A stretch of DNA of 7,222 nt from an uncultured Bacilli bacterium (GTDB lineage: Bacteria; Bacillota_I; Bacilli_A; RF39; UBA660). A model generated the notes under the pieces. It was given only the letters and a program-made list of their open reading frames with translations, did not search any database and was not told the origin of the DNA. Position numbers and translations under genes: made by a program. Shown here in pieces: positions 1 through 5,952 of this stretch. Position 1 is the stretch's first letter; each line of letters begins with the position of its first letter. Location: positions 1 through 7,222 of the forward strand of contig CAKORH010000047.1 of assembly GCA_934101235.1 (NCBI GenBank). Reading direction: 5' to 3'.

Positions 1-559
1 CATTAGAATTTTTATTATAAAATATATAATCTATTATTTCTTTTAATCTTACAAACATAGGATGATTTTTATCTTCATTCATAATTAAACTATTATAAAC
101 TTCAGTATAATACCATTTTTGAGATTCAAAACCTCTTTTAAATGAAGAAAAAACACTTTCTCCATTTAGTTCATATAATATTCTTAAATCTTCTAAATTA
201 CTTATTTTATCTGCACAAATTACTGCTTTATGTCTTAAATCTAATGTTTTTGTTTTTTCTATTGTATGTTCTTTTCTTTCTTCCCAAGATAAACTCTTAT
301 CTTCTTCACTAGCACCCCATACTAAAGATGCAATGTCTTCCCCAAACATTTCTTTTATGTTTTCTATTTCATATTTAGTATCTTCTACAACATCGTGCAA
401 ATATCCAGCAGATATCACATTTTGATCAAAATCATATTCTTTTAAAATATTTGCAACATTTATAGGATGAATTACCATGGGTTTATCTTTATCGCTTTTT
501 CTAACTTGACCCTTATGAGCTTTTATAGCAAATTTTCTAGCTTTTAATTCTATCTTCAC
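1..559 (-). CDS. HD-domain (p)ppGpp hydrolase-like protein (SpoT/MESH1 type), 3' end cut by window
   Basis: 186 codons are visible; the C-terminus lies beyond base 1. The HD metal-site pattern of SpoT/RelA hydrolase domains is clear: His31 in VIHPINVA, then GYLHDVVEDT with the His55-Asp56 pair and the Glu59-Asp60 pair typical of alarmone hydrolases, then Asp117 in CADKISNL. The N-terminal AIKAHKGQVRK matches the start of such domains. The family removes the 3'-pyrophosphate of (p)ppGpp in the cytosol or acts on related nucleotides; the substrate here is inferred. The visible length suits a stand-alone small hydrolase, but a synthetase domain beyond the window cannot be excluded. I chose the GTG at 559 because GAGGTG (572-567) sits 7 bases before it. 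TTG at 562 is too close, and in-frame ATG at 574 has no ribosome site and lies at or before the predicted transcript start. It has its own promoter and is not in the amidase transcript. Confidence 0.85.
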   Translation of the reverse strand, partial: MKIELKARKFAIKAHKGQVRKSDKDKPMVIHPINVANILKEYDFDQNVISAGYLHDVVEDTKYEIENIKEMFGEDIASLVWGASEEDKSLSWEERKEHTIEKTKTLDLRHKAVICADKISNLEDLRILYELNGESVFSSFKRGFESQKWYYTEVYNSLIMNEDKNHPMFVRLKEIIDYIFYNKNSN

Positions 560-578
560 CAATATACACCTCATAAAA

Positions 579-607
579 ATTATAACAATCATATAATGAA
601 TATTCAA
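579..607 (-). promoter_or_regulatory. SigA-type promoter of the HD-domain gene
   Basis: On the minus strand there is a -35 box TTGAAT (607-602), a 17-base spacer and an extended -10 box TGTTATAAT (587-579). A start point about 7 bases beyond the -10 box would fall near 572, right at the GAGGTG ribosome site. The mRNA leader would then be extremely short, with the Shine-Dalgarno sequence almost at the 5' end. The element is seen directly; its use is inferred. Confidence 0.7.
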
Positions 608-609
608 TT

Positions 610-632
610 AAAAAAACATAGTATAAAACTAT
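610..632 (-). terminator. Weak Rho-independent terminator after the amidase/LysM gene
   Basis: Just after the LysM stop codon (634-636) the minus strand reads ATAGT, a 5-base loop, ACTAT (632-618), one G, then seven T (616-610). The stem is short and A/T-rich, but its position directly after the stop and the T-run fit an intrinsic terminator. It separates this unit from the HD gene promoter, which begins 3 bases further on. Confidence 0.5.
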
Positions 633-633
633 A

Positions 634-1889
634 TTAATTTATTAATAATTGCTGTCCAATAGTTAAATTATTACTAGTTAAATTGTTAATTTCTTTTAAC
701 TTATCAACACTAATATTATTATCTTTAGCAATACTCCATAGTGTATCTCCACTCTTAACTACATATGTACTAGATAAATTACCAGGTATTTTTATCATTT
801 GTCCAACATTTAACATATTATTTGGTAAATTATTTAATTCTTTTATTTTACTAACTGTAGTATCAAATTTATTAGCAATACTATATAATGTATCTCCATT
901 CTTTACTGTATAATAATCATAATCTTCACTAGTTATATTATCAGTTGTATCAATAAGATTTAACGTCTGTCCTATACTTAAATTATTACTAGTTAAATTG
1001 TTAATTTCTTTTAATTTATCAACACTGATATTATATTTACTAGCAATAGAATATAATGTATCTCCACGTTTAACAGTATAAGTATTAACTGTATTTTCTT
1101 TACTAGTACCAGGTAATTTTAATACTTGCCCACTAGATAATATATTACTTGTAAGATTATTAACTTTTTTAAGTTCTTCTACACTTGTACCATACTTATT
1201 TGCTATACTCCATAATGAATCTCCTTTTTTACAGTATATGTATTAGGTTCTTCTATATTTATACCAGGTATTTTAATAACTTGTCCAATTGTTAGATTAT
1301 TATTTGTTAAATTATTAACACTTTTTATATCATCAACACTTACATTATATTTTTTAGCAATACTATATAACGTATCTCCATTCTTAACTACATATGTACT
1401 AGAATATAAATTATCGTTACTTCCATTGTTATCATTATTATTTTTTAATTTTAACTTTTGTCCTATACTTAAATTATTACTAGTCAAATTATTTAACTTT
1501 TTCAAGTCACTTACAGTTATTCCATTATTGTTAGCAATACTCCATAATGAATCTCCTTTTTTAACAATATAATATCCATCATTATTAACAGATATACCTT
1601 TATAATCTAAAACAGCATCAACAACAGCATCTACATATTTTTTATAATTTTGTTTTATTCTATCAGCATCATTTTTATTATCTAAAAATCCATATTCAAC
1701 AATAACTGTTTCAGCATTTGGAGTATTTCTTATCATATAATAGTAATCTTTAGAAGTATCACTTGGCAAACGTCTTTGATAATATTTTCTTATAGTCTGT
1801 CCGCTTTCAGATAATCCATTAAGTATTTTACTAGCCAATTTATCATTATTTCTAAGTGCATAAATTACTTCAGCACCTTCGCCACCTGG
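634..1889 (-). pseudogene. N-acetylmuramoyl-L-alanine amidase (Amidase_3) with six LysM repeats; 5'-truncated and frameshifted
   Basis: The reading frame enters at GGEGAEVIYALRN (from about 1886) and carries the C-terminal half of an Amidase_3 domain, including QTIRKYYQRRLP and the catalytic-type Glu in VIVEYGFLDN. This family cleaves the MurNAc-L-Ala bond of peptidoglycan with zinc. The N-terminal half with the first zinc ligands is absent: an in-frame TGA lies at 1898-1896 and nothing upstream resembles an amidase. Six LysM peptidoglycan-binding repeats follow, each with GD(S/T)LWSIA or GDTLYSIA and ending in (I/V)GQ, at about 1574-1443, 1397-1266, 1241-1108, 1087-958, 920-781 and 774-637. 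Within the third, near 1223, the run GTAAAAAAGGA is one base shorter than in its sister repeats. The upper frame therefore ends at once (stop near 1203) while the frame below stays open to the TAA at 634. No proper start codon or ribosome site is visible; only a TTG at 1838 could serve. The frameshift might be a sequencing error, but the missing 5' half is not. Confidence 0.85.
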
Positions 1890-1902
1890 TGATGGTCATT
1901 GT
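1881..1902. other. Breakpoint in the amidase gene; candidate recombinase attachment junction
   Basis: Amidase homology on the minus strand stops at about 1889, just before GGTGGCGAAGG. The bases across the break read CACC-A-GGTG on the minus strand (1891-1883), a short dyad with one central base, set in GC-rich DNA unusual for this window. Attachment sites of large serine recombinases are typically short imperfect dyads. A recombinase gene lies at the right edge. That this is the actual crossover site is inference. Confidence 0.35.
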
Positions 1903-1921
1903 GTAGTTAATTGAAATTTAT

Positions 1922-1982
1922 CTTGCAAAAATTATAAATCGACAAATTATTTATAATTTTTATAATATACTACTATTGCAAG
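1922..1982. repeat. Nested inverted repeats next to the amidase breakpoint
   Basis: A perfect 13-base inverted repeat (1927-1939 with 1949-1961, 9-base loop) is made only of A and T. On the minus strand its second arm ends in TTTTT, so it could act as a weak terminator. It lies inside a second pair, CTTGCAA (1922-1928) and TTGCAAG (1976-1982). The gene-free stretch 1890-2036 holds only these structures and the hairpin at 1991-2025. They might be terminators or end sequences of a mobile element. Confidence 0.5.
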
Positions 1983-1990
1983 CAACATTC

Positions 1991-2025
1991 AAATATTCTA
2001 GTTTGACTGTTAACCTAGAATATTT
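1991..2025 (-). terminator. Hairpin after the Fic-ATPase-TOPRIM operon, likely terminator
   Basis: A perfect 11-base inverted repeat (1991-2001 with 2015-2025) with a 13-base loop starts 11 bases after the stop codon of the TOPRIM-like gene. On the minus strand it is preceded by TTTTTA and followed only by a short AT-rich stretch, without a clear T-run. Its position at the operon end supports a terminator or 3'-end stabilising role. Confidence 0.5.
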
Positions 2026-2036
2026 AAAAACAGTCT

Positions 2037-2564
2037 TTAGCTTGCTTTTTTATTACATAAGTATTGACTAAATATATTTAACGATTCATTAAGATTAACT
2101 GCGTTTTTCAAATTATAATCACTCAATACATAAGATATAAATTCAAGTTTATCCATCCTCTTCGGGATTATATTATTAAAAATCTCTTTAGTAATATTAG
2201 AAGTATTAGAACTAGAAAAATTTATCTTATGTTTTTTTATTATTTTTTCACTTATCCCAGCTATAATCCATGATTCAATTTCATATACGGAAATAAATAC
2301 TTTATCATCATCTAAATTACTATATATTAAAAGTATTTTATTTCTTTTGTCTAATTTACCATCTTGATCTGCAATAAATATATAATCCCAATTAGGTACT
2401 TTTTTTATAGTAGCAATATATTTCTTAATTTTTTTATCTTCTTTGTTTGCATACTCTACTATAGTATATCTATTACAAATTTTTAATAAAACATCATTAA
2501 AAACTTCTTTTACAAATAAACTATCTGTAGAGCCTTCTACAAAAATATGTAATTCTTCTATCAT
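2037..2564 (-). CDS. Small TOPRIM-like protein paired with the upstream ATPase
   Basis: 175 residues. The N-terminus HIFVEGSTDSLFVKEVF gives the conserved Glu10 followed by Gly that opens TOPRIM-type folds. A hydrophobic strand then leads to DYIFIADQDG with Asp66-x-Asp68, and VYEIESWIIAG supplies a further acidic residue (Glu95 or Glu97) before Trp99. This order (Glu, DxD, ExxSW) resembles the DUF4276/DUF4435/RloB-like group of small TOPRIM proteins, several of which are nucleases paired with ATPases in antiphage systems. I cannot fix the exact family, and metal binding or nuclease action is inferred. The last 70 residues show no motif I recognise. Its ATG overlaps the ATPase stop by four bases (ATGA, 2564-2561) and no strong ribosome site is visible, so translation is probably coupled. 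It is the last gene of the operon, followed by a hairpin at 2025-1991. Confidence 0.75.
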   Translation of the reverse strand: MIEELHIFVEGSTDSLFVKEVFNDVLLKICNRYTIVEYANKEDKKIKKYIATIKKVPNWDYIFIADQDGKLDKRNKILLIYSNLDDDKVFISVYEIESWIIAGISEKIIKKHKINFSSSNTSNITKEIFNNIIPKRMDKLEFISYVLSDYNLKNAVNLNESLNIFSQYLCNKKAS

Positions 2565-3793
2565 CTTAAAATACCATCCACAAATAAATCTTCAATACCC
2601 AAATCATTTTCCAAAAATTTTTTTATTCTAGTATCTTCTAATGGTTTTGAAGTTTCTGAAATTCCATTATTATCTCTTGAAACCAAAATCACATCTTCTA
2701 AATTAGCTTCCTTAATAATAAATGGATTGTGTGTAGTTACAAATATTTGTTTCTTTTTAGATACGTCAGATAAAATATTAACAAGTATACTTAATAGTTT
2801 TGGATGTATATTTCTTTCCGGCTCTTCTAATACTATAATATCATTATCATCTTGAAAATATAAAGCAACAATAACAGCTAAAATATTTACTGTACCATCT
2901 GATAACATATAAGAAGGAAATTCTTTTTTGTTATAGCTTTCTTTTACTTTAAAAAATACTGATTTATTAACATTATTTTCAATTTTTATATCATCAATAA
3001 AAGGTAATATCATCTTTATCAATTTATTTAACTTTTCTTTTTTAGATTTGTTTTTTAACAATTGTTGGATAATATTAACAAGATTTGAACCATTTTCCTC
3101 CAATTCACTTCTCGCAACTATACTAGAAGGTGATTTTAATAAATTGACATCAAAATTATATATTTTTATTTTACTATCATATCGATAAAAGATTCCAAAT
3201 GCAGTAAAAAAATTATATAATAAATTTCCACCTCTTTTAATAAAACGTTCGATATAATGTAATGGTAAAAATTCAGCATTATTATTTTTTTTATTAAAAT
3301 TATCAATTATTTTGCCATTTGAATCTTTGTTAACATTTAAAATAAAGTCATCAACAGAATAAACCTTACCTTTATCCTCTTTTAATTGTTCAAACTTTAT
3401 TTCTATTTTTTCATTACTAACTTTGTAGCCTTCACCTTTTTCGTTAGGTTTTATTTTTATTGTATATTTTAACAAATTTGGCAAATATAAATTTTTTTCT
3501 GAAGGAAAAATTTCAAATATTGATTTTTCTTCTGCTTCCAAATCAATTTCAAAATATAATAATATACTAGAATTTTTTCTACTATTAGAATTAAATAAAT
3601 ATTTTATTCCACCTTGTAAAAGAATAGCATCCTCTAATCCATAATATATTATATCATTAAAAAATTTTAATATATTTATATAATTAGATTTTCCAGATGC
3701 ATTTCCACCTATTATAAAATTTAGATTATTAAGATCAACATCAGTTTTTTTATAACTTTTAAAATTTTCAGCTTTAATTTTTTTTATTTTCAT
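2561..3793 (-). CDS. AAA_21/ABC-type ATPase of the predicted-ATPase (COG4637-like) kind, candidate defence sensor
   Basis: 410 residues, complete. IKAENFKSYKKT leads to the Walker A motif GGNASGKSN (29-37). An insert follows (about 60-290, no motif recognised), then an ABC-like signature LSDGT (297-301), Walker B IIVLEEPE (319-326) with the D-loop-like RNIHP, and the switch histidine in TTHNP (His355). The C-terminal LENDLGIEDLFVDGIL resembles the tail of COG4637 ATPases. Such SMC/OLD-like ATPases bind ATP as dimers and act as sensor or scaffold for an effector; paired with a TOPRIM-like protein they form several known antiphage systems, for example the PARIS layout, though neither protein here can be assigned to PARIS by eye. 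The start ATG has AGGAGG (3809-3804) 10 bases upstream, overlapping the Fic stop codon, so it is cotranscribed with the Fic gene. Function in defence is inferred. Confidence 0.85.
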   Translation of the reverse strand: MKIKKIKAENFKSYKKTDVDLNNLNFIIGGNASGKSNYINILKFFNDIIYYGLEDAILLQGGIKYLFNSNSRKNSSILLYFEIDLEAEEKSIFEIFPSEKNLYLPNLLKYTIKIKPNEKGEGYKVSNEKIEIKFEQLKEDKGKVYSVDDFILNVNKDSNGKIIDNFNKKNNNAEFLPLHYIERFIKRGGNLLYNFFTAFGIFYRYDSKIKIYNFDVNLLKSPSSIVARSELEENGSNLVNIIQQLLKNKSKKEKLNKLIKMILPFIDDIKIENNVNKSVFFKVKESYNKKEFPSYMLSDGTVNILAVIVALYFQDDNDIIVLEEPERNIHPKLLSILVNILSDVSKKKQIFVTTHNPFIIKEANLEDVILVSRDNNGISETSKPLEDTRIKKFLENDLGIEDLFVDGILR

Positions 3794-3807
3794 ACTATCA
3801 CTTCCTC

Positions 3808-4734
3808 CTACAATAATTCTAAATATTTCTTTAACATTTCTATTTCTAATTTAGCAACTAACTTAACAAAATCAGTATAGTCACCAGTTGTATGTGCCTT
3901 ATCTAGTGCTTCATAGTATTTTAATCTTGATTCCTTTTTAATAATTACGGGATTATATCCATTGTTCATTAAAACTAAATTCATAAGTAATCTGGATGTT
4001 CTTCCATTACCATCTACAAATGGGTGTATTTTAACTAACTCACCATGTAATAATGCTGCTTGAATTATTGGATGATATTCACTCCAAGTATTATAAGTTA
4101 ATATTAACTTTTCCATTAATTCAGGAAGTTTTAAATAATCTGGTGGAACGTGCGTTGCACCTTTAATAGTTACATTTTCTTTTCTATATCTTCCAGCATT
4201 TTCATTATCAATATCTTTTAAAATTAATTGGTGAATGTTTTTTATATTCCATTCACTAATTGGTTCATTATCTTTAACTAAATCATCTAAAAATAAAATC
4301 GCTTTTTCATGGTTAATTGCTTCTAAATGTTCTTTAATAGATTTTCCACCAACAGTTATTCCTTCTAAAACAACTTGTGTTTCTCTTAATGTTAAGGTAT
4401 TACCTTCAATTCCATTACTATTGTAAGTCCACTCTAAGTTAATAGATTCTCTTAATGAGTTCAAAGTTTCTTTAGGTATTGGTCTTTTACTGTCTAATTC
4501 TTTTTTTAAGCTATCTACTTCATCAAAATAATTATCATCTAAATCAATAATAAAATTATTATCATCTGGTTTTATTATTCTTTTATCAACAGGTTTGTCA
4601 GCATCAATAGGAATATTCCAACTATTTCCAACTTTAACAGCACTTTCAATTCTACCATCTTGCAGTAATTGTCTTATTCTTCTTTCACTAATGTTCCATT
4701 TTTCAACAGCTTCTTTTGTAGTCATATATTCCAT
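3808..4734 (-). CDS. Fic family protein with N-terminal helix-turn-helix (AMPylase-type, self-inhibited)
   Basis: 308 residues from the ATG at 4734. Residues about 4-45 (MTTKEAVEKW onward, then a wing-like GRIESAVKVGNSWNIP) look like a MerR/excisionase-type DNA-binding helix-turn-helix. The Fic core carries the complete motif HPFVDGNGRTSR (237-248), with catalytic His237 and the phosphate-binding GNGR. An inhibitory motif S-NGI-EGN (Ser106, Glu110, Gly111) lies before the core, the arrangement of class II Fic proteins, whose glutamate blocks ATP binding until released. Fic enzymes usually transfer AMP to a target hydroxyl; the target here is unknown. I chose 4734 because GAGGTG (4746-4741) lies 6 bases upstream and the promoter lies at 4782-4754. 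An in-frame ATG at 4815 would put promoter and operators inside the gene. As first gene of the operon, with a DNA-binding domain and palindromes in its promoter, it may regulate itself. Confidence 0.9.
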   Translation of the reverse strand: MEYMTTKEAVEKWNISERRIRQLLQDGRIESAVKVGNSWNIPIDADKPVDKRIIKPDDNNFIIDLDDNYFDEVDSLKKELDSKRPIPKETLNSLRESINLEWTYNSNGIEGNTLTLRETQVVLEGITVGGKSIKEHLEAINHEKAILFLDDLVKDNEPISEWNIKNIHQLILKDIDNENAGRYRKENVTIKGATHVPPDYLKLPELMEKLILTYNTWSEYHPIIQAALLHGELVKIHPFVDGNGRTSRLLMNLVLMNNGYNPVIIKKESRLKYYEALDKAHTTGDYTDFVKLVAKLEIEMLKKYLELL

Positions 4735-4753
4735 ATTTTTCACCTCTATTGAG

Positions 4754-4782
4754 ATTATACCGAAATCGGTATGATTTGTCAA
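4754..4782 (-). promoter_or_regulatory. Consensus SigA promoter of the Fic-ATPase-TOPRIM operon
   Basis: The minus strand shows a perfect -35 box TTGACA (4782-4777), a 17-base spacer and a perfect -10 box TATAAT (4759-4754), followed by GAGGTG and the Fic ATG. A promoter this strong normally needs repression, and an operator-like palindrome fills much of the spacer. Confidence 0.85.
4757..4772. promoter_or_regulatory. Operator-like palindrome in the operon promoter (site 1)
   Basis: ATACCGA-AA-TCGGTAT has 7-base arms around 2 bases. It lies between the -35 and -10 boxes and covers half of the -10 box, so a bound protein would block RNA polymerase. Its core is CCG-N4-CGG. The helix-turn-helix of the Fic protein is the obvious candidate ligand, which is inference. 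Confidence 0.7.
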
Positions 4783-4792
4783 TGTGTTTATT

Positions 4793-4802
4793 CCGTTCTC
4801 GG
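4793..4802. promoter_or_regulatory. Second CCG-N4-CGG site upstream of the promoter (site 2)
   Basis: CCG-TTCT-CGG repeats the core of site 1 with a different middle. Its centre is 33 bases from that of site 1, about three helical turns, and it lies 10 bases upstream of the -35 box. In DNA this poor in G and C a second copy is unlikely to be chance, but the flanks match less well than in site 1. Confidence 0.5.
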
Positions 4803-4843
4803 CATAATAATTCATAAATCATCGCCAATATATTGAGATTTTT

Positions 4844-4870
4844 TGCTTCTCGCCAAGTTGACTCGAAGTT
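4844..4870. repeat. Solo 27-base hairpin unit of the same type as the array at 5921-6418
   Basis: Folding around base 4857 gives CTTC (4846-4849) paired with GAAG (4865-4868), a mismatched middle, and a central CAAGTTG (4854-4860). Length, arm sequence and centre match units of the array a kilobase downstream. It sits between the divergent promoters of the Fic operon and the membrane gene. Confidence 0.65.
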
Positions 4871-4891
4871 ATTAAAATAAAGCTCAATTAA

Positions 4892-4920
4892 TTGCCTATA
4901 TTTTCATAACATGTTAAAAT
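4892..4920 (+). promoter_or_regulatory. Promoter of the membrane-protein gene
   Basis: A -35-like TTGCCT (4892-4897), a 17-base spacer and an extended -10 box TGTTAAAAT (4912-4920) precede the GGAGG ribosome site at 4936-4940. The -35 box matches four of six consensus bases, balanced by the extended -10. Confidence 0.55.
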
Positions 4921-4948
4921 ATATAACTAAATTATGGAGGTATTTATT

Positions 4949-5917
4949 ATGTATTTTCTTTTAAACAGTAACATTTTTGATATGCTAATTTCAATATTCT
5001 TAATTATTAATACAATAACAACAATAATCGCATCTTTTTTTGAATTTGAGAAAGACATCAAAATCACTAAAAATGATAATAAACTGACTAAATTAGAATG
5101 GTTTAAATTAATTGTCAATATTATATATATTATTATCTTTGCAGTCATTTTTATTATTGTTGCAAATAAATATAAAATAACATCTTGTATTACTTTACTA
5201 TATTACTTAAATTTTGTTTGGACATCATTAAAACTCGCAAAAAAGAATCTCATAGATTTAACTACTGAAAATAAAATGTCATATATTCAAACTACAATTT
5301 TATTTACTATTTTCTTTTCGAATAAAGAGACCAATATTTATATAAATAGTTTTTCTATGATTCCACATACTGCAAAGGAATATTTATTAATATTCTTCCT
5401 TATTTTTAAATTAATATTTTTTATATATTGCATAATAATTAATTTTTCTATATTTATTTCTAATTTAAGCATTATATTTAAAAAACAATTAAAATCTATC
5501 AAGAAAATATTAATAGAAATCGAAAATAAATATTTTGAACTAAAATTATATAACTTTTATTTTTCAAGAAATAACAATAACAAAATCTTTTTTATTATAG
5601 ATATTATCATTTATATACTATCTTGCCCATTTATAATGATATTATATTTTATATTTGCACTAGTTATCTTATTTATAAAGTTTTTAATTAGAAAAATACT
5701 AGCATTATATACAAAAACAATTAATTATTTTAACAATAGTTCAAAGGTAATAAGAAAAACAATTAAAGTATCTACTATAATTTCATTAATTATTATTTAT
5801 ATAATTATAACTTACAATAACAACATTTTTTCTACAAACACAAAAGATATATTTACCCTTTTATCAACAGTTATATTAATACCTTTAATTTATGATAGTA
5901 TAAAATCTAACAAATAA
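4949..5917 (+). CDS. Multi-pass membrane protein of unknown function
   Basis: 322 residues from the ATG at 4949, which has GGAGG 8 bases upstream; the earlier in-frame ATG at 4934 overlaps that ribosome site and is less likely. The protein is extremely rich in Ile, Leu, Phe, Asn and Lys. Hydrophobic stretches at about 8-32, 52-72, 79-97, 144-173, 213-247 (long enough for two spans), 274-290 and 300-316 suggest roughly seven or eight membrane segments. Basic loops lie at about 178-210 (KKQLKSIKKIL) and 248-273. There is no cleavable signal peptide and I see no enzymatic motif. I do not recognise the family. It is divergent from the Fic operon, with a solo hairpin unit upstream and the hairpin array starting 3 bases after its stop. 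A membrane effector or an accessory transporter of the mobile element are both possible; nothing in the sequence decides. Confidence 0.75.
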   Translation: MYFLLNSNIFDMLISIFLIINTITTIIASFFEFEKDIKITKNDNKLTKLEWFKLIVNIIYIIIFAVIFIIVANKYKITSCITLLYYLNFVWTSLKLAKKNLIDLTTENKMSYIQTTILFTIFFSNKETNIYINSFSMIPHTAKEYLLIFFLIFKLIFFIYCIIINFSIFISNLSIIFKKQLKSIKKILIEIENKYFELKLYNFYFSRNNNNKIFFIIDIIIYILSCPFIMILYFIFALVILFIKFLIRKILALYTKTINYFNNSSKVIRKTIKVSTIISLIIIYIIITYNNNIFSTNTKDIFTLLSTVILIPLIYDSIKSNK

Positions 5918-5920
5918 TTG

Positions 5921-5952
5921 AACTTCTGACTAAGTTGAACAGAAGTTTTAAC
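5921..5952 (+). terminator. First array hairpin, possible terminator of the membrane gene
   Basis: AACTTCTG (5921-5928) pairs perfectly with CAGAAGTT (5940-5947), starting 3 bases after the stop codon, and the right arm runs into TTTT. It could end transcription of the membrane gene, but it is also unit 1 of the hairpin array and its geometry is that of the other units. Confidence 0.4.

Noticed and set aside
683..913. Plus-strand frame of 76 codons opposite the LysM repeats
   Set aside because: Antisense shadow of conserved LysM coding sequence on the minus strand.
1890..1910. TGA at 1898-1896 read as tryptophan (Mycoplasma code) to extend the amidase
   Set aside because: The ATPase ends at TGA in a proper ATGA overlap, tryptophans are TGG throughout, and the upstream frame meets a TAA shortly after with no amidase similarity.
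2443..2631. Plus-strand frame of 62 codons
   Set aside because: Lies antisense to the ATPase-TOPRIM overlap, whose motifs and overlap are convincing.
4235..4426. Plus-strand frame of 63 codons inside the Fic gene
   Set aside because: Antisense shadow of the Fic coding region, which has clear motifs.
4735..4815. Longer Fic start at the ATG at 4815
   Set aside because: The consensus promoter, both CCG-N4-CGG sites and the ribosome site would lie within the coding region; the ATG at 4734 has GAGGTG 6 bases upstream.
4927..5148. Minus-strand frame of 73 codons opposite the membrane gene start
   Set aside because: Antisense shadow in A/T-rich DNA with no ribosome site.
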